From positions 124,001 through 188,000 of the forward strand of contig OOIN01000011.1 of the NCBI GenBank assembly GCA_900323505.1: DNA of 64,000 nucleotides. Direction: 5' to 3'. Source of the DNA: Ustilago trichophora (lineage: Eukaryota; Basidiomycota; Ustilaginomycetes; Ustilaginales; Ustilaginaceae). Below the pieces are notes generated by a model, which saw nothing but the letters and a program-made list of their open reading frames with translations, was not told the origin of the DNA and did no database searches. The position numbers were made by a program, and so were the translations under genes. Shown here one piece after another: positions 10,604 through 21,310 of the stretch; the stretch's first letter is position 1; each line of letters begins with the position of its first letter.

Positions 10604-13024
10604 TCACCAGTAGGCACGAGGCGGAGCAGCTACGGCGTCCGACTTCTCGTCCCACGTGTAGGCCGAGGGAGCAATGGAAGGAGAATACTTGAACGCATGC
10701 GAAGCGTAGCCCTCGGGTGTTTGGGGAGGATACTGCTGATTTCGGATGACGTCGGTTTGGTTTGTAGGTTGGTGGTGATCGGAGGATGCGACGAGGGTTG
10801 TATCTTGCGAGATGTCGGCTGGGGGATATTTTTCTTGGTTGTGGAACTGCGCCTGTTCGCCAGTGTACTCGGGCTGCATGTCTTGAGCCTCGATGGCTTC
10901 TTCTGGCTTCTTGTCGCTGCCGACGTCTTCCCGCATAAAGTCGGGCAGAGGCAAGTCTTCGATCCAGAAACAGCATGCAAAGCCAACCACTACGACCGGC
11001 ATGAATGCGTACATGGCTTTCTGTAGGCCATCGGCGTACATTTGCTTGACTTGCTCCCGGATCGGGTCGGGAAGGTTTTTGATATTCTCGACGTATCCCA
11101 ACACTGTGGGGCCCGTCAAGCCTAGTTGTGCAGCCTCGGGTACGGACCACAGCTTGCCGCTGACACTTGCTGTGAGTACCGAGGTGGTGATGGCGATGCC
11201 CCAGATGGCACCAAACGAGCGGCAGAAGGCATACGTAGCAGTGGCGGTCTCAAGCTCCTCGATGGGTAGACTTGCTTGGATGGGTGGAAGAGTGATGGCA
11301 AACAGAATGCCGATACCGACACCTGCGACGATTTGCGAAACGATGAGCTCCCACTCTGATGTGCCTGTCTGGAATCGCGTCATCCAGCCGAAACCACCGG
11401 CAGTGAAGGCCCAGCCGATGAAGGTGAGGTTCTTGTACTTGCCCGTGACGGCCATCGCGATGCCCGCCACGATGGCGAAGGGAGCGGTGGGCGCCGTGGA
11501 GGGGAAGGTCGACACCGCAGATTTGAGCGGCTTTTCGTCGCGAATCGACTGGAAGTAGACGGGCAACGCATAGATTGCACCGTAGGTCGCGATGCCATGG
11601 AAAAAGGTCATCAAGAATGCCGAGCAGGCTGTCCTGTTGCTGAAGAGTCTGAGCGGTAATACTGGTTGGGTGCTGAGTGGATTCGGAACAAACTCGATCA
11701 GCAAGAAGAGGATGAAGCCAGCCATACCCGCGACCATGGGAATCCAGATCTGCATGCTCGACCACGGATGCGTCACTCCACCCTCGGTGACAGCAATCAA
11801 GATGCTGATCACGCTGCCGAGGAGAACAGTGTTGCCGACGATGTCCATCCTTGCGATCTTGGTCTTGAACGGCATGGAGGGAACGGGCAGGTTCATGGTC
11901 GGAATGAGCATGACCAGAGCAACTGCACCGATGGGAATGTTGATCCAGAAGATCCAGCGCCAGTCGTGGTCGCTAAAGTATCCACCGAGCACGGGAGCCA
12001 CAAAAGAGGCTACAGCAAAGACGAGGCCAAAGATACCGACAAAGAAGCCTCGTTCGCGGAGCGTGGTGATGTCCGAGACTGTGATCTCGCCAACTGCCTG
12101 AATGCCACCTCCTCCAAGTCCCTGGACTCCACGACCGATGACAAGGAACAGAATGTTGTGTGCGAAACCGCACATGACACTGCCGCCAACAAAGAGGACC
12201 ACTGCAAATACTGAAGACCATCGTCGTCCGATCACGCACGACAAGCCGCCAAAGAGAGGTTGGAACGCGGTCACGGTGAGTAGGTAAGACGATGTCACCC
12301 ATCCACCCGCAATCGTCGACGTAGGCAAGTCCTCCACAATGGATGGCAATGCGGTCGAGATCATAGTCATATCCAACGCTGTAAGTGTCACTGTGATCAT
12401 GAAAGCCGAGATGAGCGTCCAGAACTTGAGCGTCTTTTTGCCTTCGGCGTCGTGCAAGCCATACTGGAAAAGCTTTGTCCTGCCGACTCCTCCCTGATCC
12501 TCTTCCTCGTTGTCGGTGGTGAATGTGCTTTTGGGCTCCATATCCAGCTTGTACGTAGTATCAAAGGTTGACGTTGATGGCTGAAGCGCTGAAGATTCCC
12601 AGTATTCTCTTTGCTCAGGTTGGAAGTGGCCGCCTTGGTAGTTCTGATGAAGCGTCGCAGATGAATCTTGGCGGGATGGGACCAGCTGGGAGCGCGAAGT
12701 CATATGTTGCAATCTCTCTTCTTGTTGTTGTGCCCACGGTTGGTAAGCGACTGTGGGAGAGTTGGAAAGAGGCTCGATCGGCTGTGGTGCAGCGAAGGTC
12801 TCGAAAGTTGTTTGGCCCATAGCAATGCTATCCCCACCGTAGTGGCCTGCGGCTGAAGGGCCTTGGTTCATTCCACTAGCGAGGTCGCCTCCGCTCAACC
12901 TTAGACCGTGTGGTGGCTGGCGACGTTGTTCTTCTTCGTGCATGTTGTAGTCACTTTGGATGTGATCGGGGTGTTGTGCTTGGTGATGTCCGTATGACTG
13001 CTGCTCCCATTGCTGGTTATGCAT
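10604..13024 (-). CDS. major facilitator superfamily transporter, DHA2 (14-TMS drug:H+ antiporter) type
   Basis: An intronless frame of 806 aa. A hydrophilic Gln/His/Ser-rich N-terminal tail of about 200 residues precedes a membrane domain of many hydrophobic helices. Diagnostic motifs of the DHA2 branch are present: LTALDMTMISTALPSI in the first helix (antiporter motif D1-like), IGRRWSSVFAVVLF after helix 2 (motif A position), GRGVQGLGGGGIQA (motif B) and VAPVLGGYFSDHDWRWIFW (motif C region). The C-terminal 100 residues are again hydrophilic. The family exports drugs, toxins, siderophores or amino acids using the proton gradient at plasma or vacuolar membranes. No biosynthetic cluster is adjacent, so no substrate can be proposed. 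The start ATG at 13024 is the first of the open frame. Divergent from the hydrolase gene, 2.7 kb away. Confidence 0.92.
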   Translation of the reverse strand: MHNQQWEQQSYGHHQAQHPDHIQSDYNMHEEEQRRQPPHGLRLSGGDLASGMNQGPSAAGHYGGDSIAMGQTTFETFAAPQPIEPLSNSPTVAYQPWAQQQEERLQHMTSRSQLVPSRQDSSATLHQNYQGGHFQPEQREYWESSALQPSTSTFDTTYKLDMEPKSTFTTDNEEEDQGGVGRTKLFQYGLHDAEGKKTLKFWTLISAFMITVTLTALDMTMISTALPSIVEDLPTSTIAGGWVTSSYLLTVTAFQPLFGGLSCVIGRRWSSVFAVVLFVGGSVMCGFAHNILFLVIGRGVQGLGGGGIQAVGEITVSDITTLRERGFFVGIFGLVFAVASFVAPVLGGYFSDHDWRWIFWINIPIGAVALVMLIPTMNLPVPSMPFKTKIARMDIVGNTVLLGSVISILIAVTEGGVTHPWSSMQIWIPMVAGMAGFILFLLIEFVPNPLSTQPVLPLRLFSNRTACSAFLMTFFHGIATYGAIYALPVYFQSIRDEKPLKSAVSTFPSTAPTAPFAIVAGIAMAVTGKYKNLTFIGWAFTAGGFGWMTRFQTGTSEWELIVSQIVAGVGIGILFAITLPPIQASLPIEELETATATYAFCRSFGAIWGIAITTSVLTASVSGKLWSVPEAAQLGLTGPTVLGYVENIKNLPDPIREQVKQMYADGLQKAMYAFMPVVVVGFACCFWIEDLPLPDFMREDVGSDKKPEEAIEAQDMQPEYTGEQAQFHNQEKYPPADISQDTTLVASSDHHQPTNQTDVIRNQQYPPQTPEGYASHAFKYSPSIAPSAYTWDEKSDAVAAPPRAYW

Positions 13025-15754
13025 GATGAAGGCGGGTCAAATTGAGCCCGTCGTCGAGCCGCGAGAAAGTGCCGAGATTTTGCGTGCAGAGTAACGATTG
13101 ATGTCAATGCTGGTTCGGGCTCTGATGTGAAGTGAGGAAGAAGAAAAAAATGGAAGAGCCAGCTTCCGAAATGGGAGAGAATGAAGAGACTAGTTGGTGG
13201 TGTGAGATCAAGTCAGAGGGAAAGGTTTCTGCAGTGTTGATGTCGAAAGACTGTGTGAGGTAGAGTCGATGTGTAGGGTCTTGAAATCTTGACTAGGCCG
13301 AAGCAAGCTGACCTAGTGAGCAAATCTGAAAGCCTGTGTGAGTGGTGGAGAAGAGGGACGTCCAACGAGCCCAGTGAATGTTGCAAACTGCAAAGCGGAC
13401 AGCCTCTGGTGGCGAACGAGAAAGCCTCTTAGTGAGCTTTGGCATAGCCAGGATGGGCTCTTACTGTTGTCACATCTTTCTTTCAGCTACAGCAACAGCC
13501 TCTCCCGCACTGAAATCTCAAGGGAGCCTGTGGGTATACCACGACTTCACGTGGATTGGAAGCCTGTTCACGCGCGTCCATCTCGAGGATTGCGAGTGCC
13601 AAAGCGAATGCGAGCGTACGCCAAGATCGAGAGGCATCGCTTGGCCCTTTCTCGGCCCCAATCCTTGGCAGCAAGCACAGTCAGACACGGGCTCAGAGTC
13701 TTTACTGTAAGTCACCAAGAAGCTTGGTCCGTCGATGGAGACGAGATCGGAATGCTGCACGGAGGGAAGCAGCCAGTGAGTAGAGGGGGGGGGGGAAGGT
13801 AAGGGAGCAGCGCTTTGCAGGCAGCGCTCTTTTTAAAGCTTTAAACCTGATTTCTTTTCAGAGGAATGTTGGGTACATCCCCGGCAGCACAGCGCAGTGG
13901 TTGTGTAGAACTGAGAGGCTTTTGCATTTTAAATTGATGAAAAGGCGGTACGCCAGCTGCATATTGACCGTAGCCGAAGTGAGCTGTCAAATTGGGCCTT
14001 GCCGAACGTCTGACCTTCTCCGCAGGCTCTTGGACGTTTGAACAGCTTTGCACCTCCTGCGTTGTCTCAGATCAATGTCTCTGAAGGGAGCTTTTATGTT
14101 GCTGGCAATCAAGACAAGACGGTTCGGTTCGGAAGTCGATCGTCATCGGATCGGCAAGATGCCTCTGCCTTTGATAGTGATCACACGGGTCGACCAAACC
14201 TACAGTCTCATCCCCAGAGTGGCATTGGACTTGACAACATCCAAAACAAGCACTCGCATGCGAACATTGTCCAAATGCTGAAGTAGAGCGCGGGTCGCCA
14301 TCATCAGACGAAGATTACGAAGGTCATTACCGTATGTCCAGACGGTCGACACTTGAGCGACATAAGAATTGGGCGGTCGACATGTCGAAAGCTTTGCTCA
14401 CAAAATCTGTAGCTCTACAACCGTTTACTCGACGCTGAAACAGAAAGCTAGATACAGCTAGGACAAGAACCATCGTCAAACATTGCTCGCTCGACATCTG
14501 AACGTTGAGATTTTATTTTTAAATTTTTATTCGTATTTGACAGCGCGACCCCTGACACGAGCAGGAGAGCGGCAAAGGTGTGGCATGCACTACGCGTCCA
14601 CGCCCTCGTGTCCAAAGATGCGGACACCCAAAACCACATTCCGACGATCATCCCCTCATTGTTCCATCTCGCCTTCCACTCCGCTGTGTGGTTGGCCAAA
14701 TAGAACTATTCATGCACGTTACGTTGCTCGTTGCTCATTGGCACCCATCCAAAATTTCACTCTCTCTTTTCTCCCCCCCCGCACTCCTTTCCATTCTCAA
14801 GGTGGCGCAGTGTGTTGTTGTTGTCGTCGTAATCAAGGTAATGTTTGGGTTGGGGATCATGGCAGCAGCAGGTGGTGCACGCGTCTGCACGTCCCTAGCT
14901 GCTATCCTGCGACTGGGTCTGCAGCCGCATGCGCCCTCTCCAACTGCAAGAGCTTCTAGATCGACTTCTGACTCCGCACATGGCATCATCACCGCACTAC
15001 AATAGCCTAGAGCCACCAAAAGGAGCTGCTGGAATGTCTTTCGCAACAAAACAACACACAACACAACACAACAAAAAATTCAGTACAGTACAGAAGAATG
15101 ATCATGCCGCCGGCACTGCCATCTCCACTATCCCCCCAACCTCCCACGAGCGTTGCTCGACGGGGGCTTGCAGCTTCGGCAATGCGAGATGTGGTTAGTG
15201 TCAGGGAGATTGCTGGCGTGCAGTCTGCTGGACAAACCAAACCGGCCCAAGTTGTTTCTGTTTGAAACACTTCCCACGACTCCTTCTCTGCCCTTTGTGA
15301 GACAAAAGAGCGGGGGTCCCTACAAATTTTACCATCCGCTGGGCGCGTTCGCAGAACCCTGCTCTCCATTAACGCATCCTACAGCTATTTTTGAGACTCA
15401 GCAGCTCACCAGCTAACTTGGCAGAAATCAGTTCCTTCGTTGCCCTTTCATGCAGAAACATCAAGCGTGCGTGTATAACTGTACTGTGTATGTGTGTACC
15501 AGGGCCTCGTTCTTGGCTTTGCCTTTAGTATCCGACACCTGAGCGTGATTGTCTTTCCCATCTTTCCTTCCTTTTGTCTTTTCTTCACCTTTGAAACAAG
15601 CCCACCTGCTCTTTCGGTTGTCGGTACCATCGAGCTATCTGCCCGAGCACATATACTTTGCTTTTGCTTCTACTCCACCACAGCATCTCGAATCAAGTCT
15701 CCCTCATCGACACTTCCTCCGCTGCAAAAACATATCTCACATAGGGCGAAAATA
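13025..15754. other. long divergent intergenic region, MFS gene / hydrolase gene
   Basis: About 2.7 kb. It contains an 11-base G run (13785-13795), an AT-rich patch near 14510-14540, and a CA/AACAC-rich stretch near 15050-15080 followed by a TACAGTA-type motif pair (15081-15093). Open frames of 60-160 codons occur on both strands, but none has a recognisable domain or consistent coding character. I see no supportable gene. Confidence 0.4.
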
Positions 15755-17352
15755 ATGCTGACATCACTAGGAAGCACAATGTGGGAAGTCTGGGGTGAAC
15801 CCATCGCCGAAAGCATCGGGATATTCCAGCCCAAAGATCGAAGTTACGGCAGATGGAGCGTTCCTTTTTCAGCCATGGAGAAGAGGCTCTACGAGAAGGA
15901 TGATGTCGAGATTACATTTCACAAGGTCATGCTTGCAAATGGAAAGGACTGGGTATGGTATCAAGTATGGCAAGATCCTATGGCGGTCAGACATACCGGA
16001 AGGAATGCGGATATGATCTTTGTGTAAGTTCTCTTGCCCCACCTCCTTTCCTCGAGCTCGGCTTTGGGTAGTTTCTTGCTTGCTGACCTTGCTTCGATCG
16101 ATGCGATGGGATTTGGAACAATAGACACGGCACAGGTGTGCACTCAGGGACCCTCGCTAGCCAGTGTCGGCGGTACCTCGATGCTGGGTTTCGACTGATC
16201 GTTCCTGATCTTCCCTCTCATGGCTTCTCATCCGGCCTGCACGTCTACCAGCGCAATATGGCAGGATTCTGTGCTGGACTCCATGCAGTCCTCCACGACG
16301 TAGCCGCGCGCGATCAGCTTTGCTCCGCCTTCCCCTCCATCACCCCTACCAAGTTGGAACGACGCAAAACCTTCATGCTGGGTCTCTCCTTCGGTGGACT
16401 CGTAGCATTTTCGTACGCCTTGCAATACCCCGCCTCGTACCGATACGATGAAACTGACCCAACCGAAATCCCCATTGACGGATTGATCGGCGTTGGACCC
16501 ATGGTAGCGTACAATGAGAAATTTGTCGTTGTCAATTTCTTCCTCCAGCTTCTCTTCCGTCTCCTGTACCACGTGTTTCACATGGGACGATTGGAAGTCA
16601 TCGTACCGCACAAAAAGGTGGTTGACAAAGATCCAAAGGTCTACGAGAGCCTCATCATGCAAGATCCTCGATCTCATCAAGGTTCCTTTCGCATCGGTCA
16701 TCTGCATTGCATCGTAAGCGCCATGCAAGACCTTCGCGATCGAGCCGAAGAGATTCGTCACCCGATCTACGTCCAGATGGGAGGCGAAGACCGTGTGGCC
16801 GACAATGAAGCTGCGCTTTCATGGATTCGACGCACCAGAGGTACAGATAAGAGATACGAAGTTTACCCCATCTGCCAACACGTTATCTACAAAAAGGCAA
16901 AGAATCAGCACGATGATCTGGCAGGTAGGATCAGCGTCATTGCCGACAATGTAGAGTGGATGGTGGAAAGAGCTCCTGTCAATTTCTTGGTCGGTGGATC
17001 TCCTCTGAGGAGACAGGTGAGATTGGCAAGTTACTCGAGTCAAGGTAGCTCGCTTAGCACGAGTACTTCGAGAACGAGTCTCTTTGACCAAGAAGAGGAC
17101 GAGGACGAAACAGCAAGTATCGCCACCACCGTTCCGACCACTCCTAGCCTCATGGAAACAGAAATCTTCTCCCAACACCAGGAAAAATCCTTCCAAGGCT
17201 CCAGAGAATCGCATCTCCTCCCCGAACATCTCACCGGCTGGAGAATGGACGATCAAGGCGAAAAGAGAATGTATAGGTTGACTTGGAACTTTAGAGAAGA
17301 CACCAGACCATTCTTGTACGATCCTCATACCACCCCAACTCCTTCTTCCTAG
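15755..17352 (+). CDS. alpha/beta hydrolase, monoacylglycerol-lipase-like (serine aminopeptidase S33 fold)
   Basis: Exon 1 is 15755-16023, intron 16024-16124 (101 bases; donor GTAAGT, acceptor AATAG), exon 2 is 16125-17352; the joined frame gives 498 aa. The junction completes the oxyanion-hole strand MIFVHGTGVHSG, which supports the splice. The nucleophile elbow is GLSFGG (Ser178), with a likely Asp in MGGEDRVADNE and a likely His in PICQHVIYKK, giving the full Ser-Asp-His triad of monoglyceride lipases. Around 120 C-terminal residues after the fold are acidic/Ser-rich and have no known domain. The enzyme probably cleaves monoacylglycerols or other small esters; substrate is inference. The frame stays open upstream to an ATG at 15494, which would add 87 mostly hydrophobic residues; the start at 15755 is preferred because the extension lies in CT-rich leader. 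Confidence 0.85.
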
Positions 17353-17792
17353 AAAAAAATTTGCACGTTTCGGACTAGATTCTTCTCCATGCACTCCTCA
17401 CACTCCTTGCTCATCGCAACAATGCTGTCCAGGTGACATCCTCCGCAACTCACACTCATTTCTTGCGCCATACTCGCACAGTTGTTCATTTGCTTCCTCT
17501 TCTTTCTCAAGCTCGCAATCATTCAGCCTGGTTCATTCGCAATTTCACTGATCTATCTCGATCTCTCCAAGTCCATCCATTTGTCTGTGACTGAAAGCGA
17601 GTGTGCATTTGAACGATGCGAAAGCGCGACAAAGTGGTGTGTGAGGCCGAAGCCGGAGTTATAAGACGATATCTAGAGATACAGGGGGTCCAAAAGAGAC
17701 TGATAACAGGTAAGTTGTGATGATAAAGTAATGTAGTGAAAGAGGAGGCGACGATGATGCGGGGTGAGCCAGTCGAATGATGCAGATGCGCA
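17353..17792. other. convergent 3' intergenic region, hydrolase / alpha-MPP
   Basis: About 440 bases between two stop codons facing each other; it should hold both 3' untranslated regions. Nothing else is supported. Confidence 0.4.
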
Positions 17793-19691
17793 TTACGAAG
17801 CCTGTTTGGGTGAAACGCCGAGTCCACGCCTCGCAAGCAGATCACGCACATCACCGAGTCCTTCCAAGTTGCCCTGGGCCACGACGGTCGCCTGGCCCGA
17901 GCCACGAGGCGACCTGGTGCTGGAAACCGACATCTTTTGCGGCCTCAACACGCGCGTCGCGACCCTGTTGAGCGTCTTGAGATCCACCTGGTCGATCTTT
18001 TGGCACATCTCTTCAACCGACACCTTCTTGCCATGCGCCTGAATCTGCCTTCCCAAGTCCTCGACCTCTACGAGCCTGGATTCGAGCGCCATGACCAACG
18101 AGCTCTTGAGCTGGTTCTTGGCCCTGTTCAACTCTGCCTGGGTGACCGAGCCTTGATAGATGGAGCTGGTGCACAGCTCAAGCTCGCGGGCAATGACGTG
18201 GACGATGCTGGCGTTGAAGCTCGGGTGGACGGAAGCCGAGATGCCGAACAAGCCCGAATCCGAGTAGCAGTGGTGGAAGGCGGCGCAGTAGTCGACGCTG
18301 TGGTGTTGGTTGAGCACGTTGGTGTAAAGACGAGAGTACATGCCTTTACCTGGACCACCGGCGCTGAAGCTACCTCCTCCGCCAAGAAGGATCTGGAGCG
18401 TGGCGAGGGCGTAAATGTCATCGTCGTGGATGCTCAGGCCTTCGAAAGCGACGTAGACATGGGTGAACTCGAGATCGGACTGTGGGATGTACAGCTCGCC
18501 TCCCGTGTAATGCGAAGGAGTGGAGACGAGATCTGCGAGCTCGGCGGATGATGGTGTTGCCGAGGACGACGAAGAAGTCGAGAAGCTCGAGGAGGAGCGA
18601 GAAAAGAGCGACGAAAGCGACGAGGAACGAGAAGACGAAGACGATGCCGAGGATGGCGAGCTGGAGAGAGACGAAGCACCGGAGCTGAGACGAGCGGAAT
18701 CAGCGCTGGGCTTGAGGTCGCCAAACAGCTTCTCGGACAGCTCGACGAGCTGCTCGTGGGGCATACCGCTTCCAGCTACGACGATTCTCTCGGGCCTGTA
18801 CCATGTGGACATGAAGTTGCGCAAGTTGTCGGCGGTCATCTGCTCGAGGCTTTCGATGGGGCAGAGCAAAGGGTTGCCGAGGGTGTTGCCCTGGTATGCG
18901 ACAGTGTGCAGAAGTTCTGGCAAGATCATCTCTGGCTTGCTCCAGATCTCCTGAATTTCGTAAGCGGCTGCTTCGCGCTGCACATCGAGCTCTTCCGGGC
19001 TCAAGAGGGGGTTGAGGATGGTGTCGGCAAGAATGGAGAGAACGGCGGGGACGTCCTTGTTGAAGACGCTAGACTGGTACATGATGGTCTCGCGAGACGA
19101 GGAGCACATGACGTTGCCGCCAAGTGCCTCGATTTCGGAAGTCATCTGCTGCGAAGAGCGGTTGGTGGTGGACTTGAAAGCGAGTCGATCCAACAGATGC
19201 GAGGAGCCGGACTCGCCGGCCACCCAAGGTCGTTCGTATCGGGAGCCAGCATCGATGTAGACGCCGACAGCGCTAAAGTGGCCTGGTGTTGCTTCTGTGG
19301 CTACACGGACTCGGTTGGGAAGTGTGGTGACATTGATGAGCGACGAGGTGGGCAGAGGCGATGCGTAGGGGGAAGCTGGTGATGAAGACGACACGGAAGA
19401 TGCGGCAGGTGCGGCGACGGATGCGGAAGAGGAAACGGAGCGGGCTAATGTAGTGTTGCGAGTGATCTGGGATTGCCTGGCTGCAGAGACAGCTGATGGA
19501 AGGGTTGCGCCAGATTTGGCAGCGGTAGCGAGATCGGACAAGGATCGGTGCGCTGGAAGAGGAGATCGGTTTGGCAGCGAGCTTTTGAGCGACGGTGTTG
19601 ATGCGGTTGCCACGGTACGGACCTGGCTAGTTTGCGAGCGAGCCAATGCCCTTGCAACGACAGCTGAAGAGGAAGATGTTGGCAACCTCAT
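17793..19691 (-). CDS. MAS2: mitochondrial processing peptidase, alpha subunit
   Basis: An intronless frame; the chosen start at 19691 gives 632 aa beginning MRLPTSSSSAVVARALARSQ, a typical Arg/Ser/Ala-rich mitochondrial presequence. The peptidase M16 core follows. The position of the zinc motif HxxEH of the catalytic beta subunit reads SSHLLDRLAFK, lacking the catalytic residues, which is the hallmark of the alpha subunit. The alpha-specific glycine-rich loop is present (GGGGSFSAGGPGKGMYSRLY, around residue 440); in yeast Mas2 this loop presents precursor proteins to the beta subunit. The protein acts in the mitochondrial matrix removing presequences of imported proteins. Oddity: a Ser-rich insertion of about 55 residues (roughly residues 330-385) splits the conserved domain, making the protein longer than yeast Mas2 (about 480 aa). 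An in-frame ATG at 19775 would add 28 residues with acidic content and is disfavoured. Confidence 0.93.
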   Translation of the reverse strand: MRLPTSSSSAVVARALARSQTSQVRTVATASTPSLKSSLPNRSPLPAHRSLSDLATAAKSGATLPSAVSAARQSQITRNTTLARSVSSSASVAAPAASSVSSSSPASPYASPLPTSSLINVTTLPNRVRVATEATPGHFSAVGVYIDAGSRYERPWVAGESGSSHLLDRLAFKSTTNRSSQQMTSEIEALGGNVMCSSSRETIMYQSSVFNKDVPAVLSILADTILNPLLSPEELDVQREAAAYEIQEIWSKPEMILPELLHTVAYQGNTLGNPLLCPIESLEQMTADNLRNFMSTWYRPERIVVAGSGMPHEQLVELSEKLFGDLKPSADSARLSSGASSLSSSPSSASSSSSRSSSLSSLFSRSSSSFSTSSSSSATPSSAELADLVSTPSHYTGGELYIPQSDLEFTHVYVAFEGLSIHDDDIYALATLQILLGGGGSFSAGGPGKGMYSRLYTNVLNQHHSVDYCAAFHHCYSDSGLFGISASVHPSFNASIVHVIARELELCTSSIYQGSVTQAELNRAKNQLKSSLVMALESRLVEVEDLGRQIQAHGKKVSVEEMCQKIDQVDLKTLNRVATRVLRPQKMSVSSTRSPRGSGQATVVAQGNLEGLGDVRDLLARRGLGVSPKQAS

Positions 19692-20181
19692 CTTGTAGTG
19701 GTACTCTATGTTTTGCGAGCGGTTCAGGTCGCTTTGTAGTTGCTCCTTGGCTGGCGGTGGCGTGCGTGGGGCCAAGCTTGGCTAGCAACCGACGTGTGAG
19801 ATGGTAGCTTCTTGAGCAGCTCTTAGAAGCGAGGGAGTGAATGAGTATGTCGAGGCAGAAAAGGAGATCCAAATGCTGAAATCGTTGATGAATGGGATCG
19901 AGGGGCAAGACGATGGTAGGTAGCGAAGGGCAAAGTGTGAAGGCGACATCGGTGTCTAAAGAGTCACACAGACACGACACAATCCGAACTGCGCTTTATA
20001 TCGGCTTCCCGAAACTGACGTTTTGCGCGGCAAGGGTCCGAGATCCGAAATTTTCCATCAGAGTTTCCTTTTGGTCCCGACACGATCGATTCCGACTTCG
20101 GAGAGATGTTACTCTTGTACGGCCTCACAAATTTGCCTCAAGAAAAGATGATGCTCAAAATGACATGAGTTGGTGACGTTT

Positions 20182-20217
<36 letters not shown>
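20182..20217. repeat. compound (TC)n(CA)n microsatellite
   Basis: About 13 TC units run directly into five CA units, roughly 490 bases upstream of the alpha-MPP start codon. Confidence 0.9.
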
Positions 20218-20218
<1 letters not shown>

Positions 20219-20734
20219 AGAGTTTGGCTGAGTGACAAAATGACTGCAAGGTATCCGCAAGGCTATCCATCCGCTGCCAGTGGATGTGCGGCTATGCTTC
20301 CGCAAGAGAGTGTAATCCCGGTTAGACGCTGACTTGCTTGATTCCTTTGCTTCTGCTTGCAAGTTTAGGCCAACAAGCAAAAAGTAGCAGCTCCGCTCAT
20401 TTGGACAAGAGCAATTCAATCTTAGCACGCACTTGCATCGGCCATGCCAAATGCAGCAACGCGGTTCACATCTTGGGAAAAGCAAAGCTTGCCACTCGAA
20501 GACTTTTGAGAAAGAAGAGAAGAGGAGCTTGGCAAAGGCTTGGCTGGGTTGTGGTGGGTCATGAATAGGCGCCAGACGGATCTAAGAGACATGCTAGGAA
20601 AGCTTATGGACACCCAATCATCTTACCCTTGCGACCATACACTGTACTGGCGCATTGTGGGCCGGGATCTTGTAGGCCAAAACCAAGATCAAGTTGGAAG
20701 CATCGAATATGAAAGGCGTGGCATCCAATTGCCA

Positions 20735-20748
20735 TACAGTATACTGTA
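20735..20748. repeat. 14-bp perfect palindrome TACAGTATACTGTA
   Basis: The two halves TACAGTA and TACTGTA are exact inverted copies without spacer. It is one member of the motif family found repeatedly in intergenic DNA of this window. Could be a site for a dimeric DNA-binding protein; function unknown. Confidence 0.7.
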
Positions 20749-21280
20749 GAAATCTTTGATGCAGACCTTGTCTCAAATGACAGACTAGTTCATGTCTGTG
20801 TGTACAGTACGTGTGTGTGTGTGACGGTTGCAGTCGCTGACTAATGCAGCGTGCAGCGCTTGTGCAGATGCATGATGTTGCTCCAGGGTCCTAATTCTTG
20901 GCTTGGCTCAATGGCAAGTATGAATCACAAGCGGAATCGCTGTACGACTACTGTGGTCACGACTTGGCACACGAAAGCCACCGGTCACCACCGGTAGAAG
21001 GGCGGAGAGAGTTACTACAGTACTACCAACTACACAGTCAAAAGACATTTTTGCATCCATCGGATGAGTTTTTCAATTTGCATCATAGGTCATTACAAGA
21101 AGAATCCTCCCCAAAGAAGTGGTTCTGCGGTCAAACACTCACTCACACACACTCTCTCTAAGTTTTTTCATTCTACTGTACTTCAGACCAACGACAGACT
21201 GGACAAGAAAGGAGCATTCATGTTTGGAAGCAAGGTGCTATGCATGTATGCAAGCCATGTTTGGCACTCAGACACATGAT

Positions 21281-21310
21281 GTACTGTGCAGTACTGTACA
21301 GTACTGTACC
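21281..21310. repeat. tandem GTACTG motif array with 18-bp perfect palindrome
   Basis: GTACTGT-type units follow each other four times in 30 bases; 21289-21306 (CAGTACTGTACAGTACTG) is a perfect 18-bp palindrome. No coding frame covers it. Possible protein-binding site or hairpin; function unknown. Confidence 0.75.

Noticed and set aside
13338..14300. Open frames of 60-155 codons between the MFS and hydrolase genes
   Set aside because: Overlapping frames on both strands of similar length, no domain, no plausible splice pattern.
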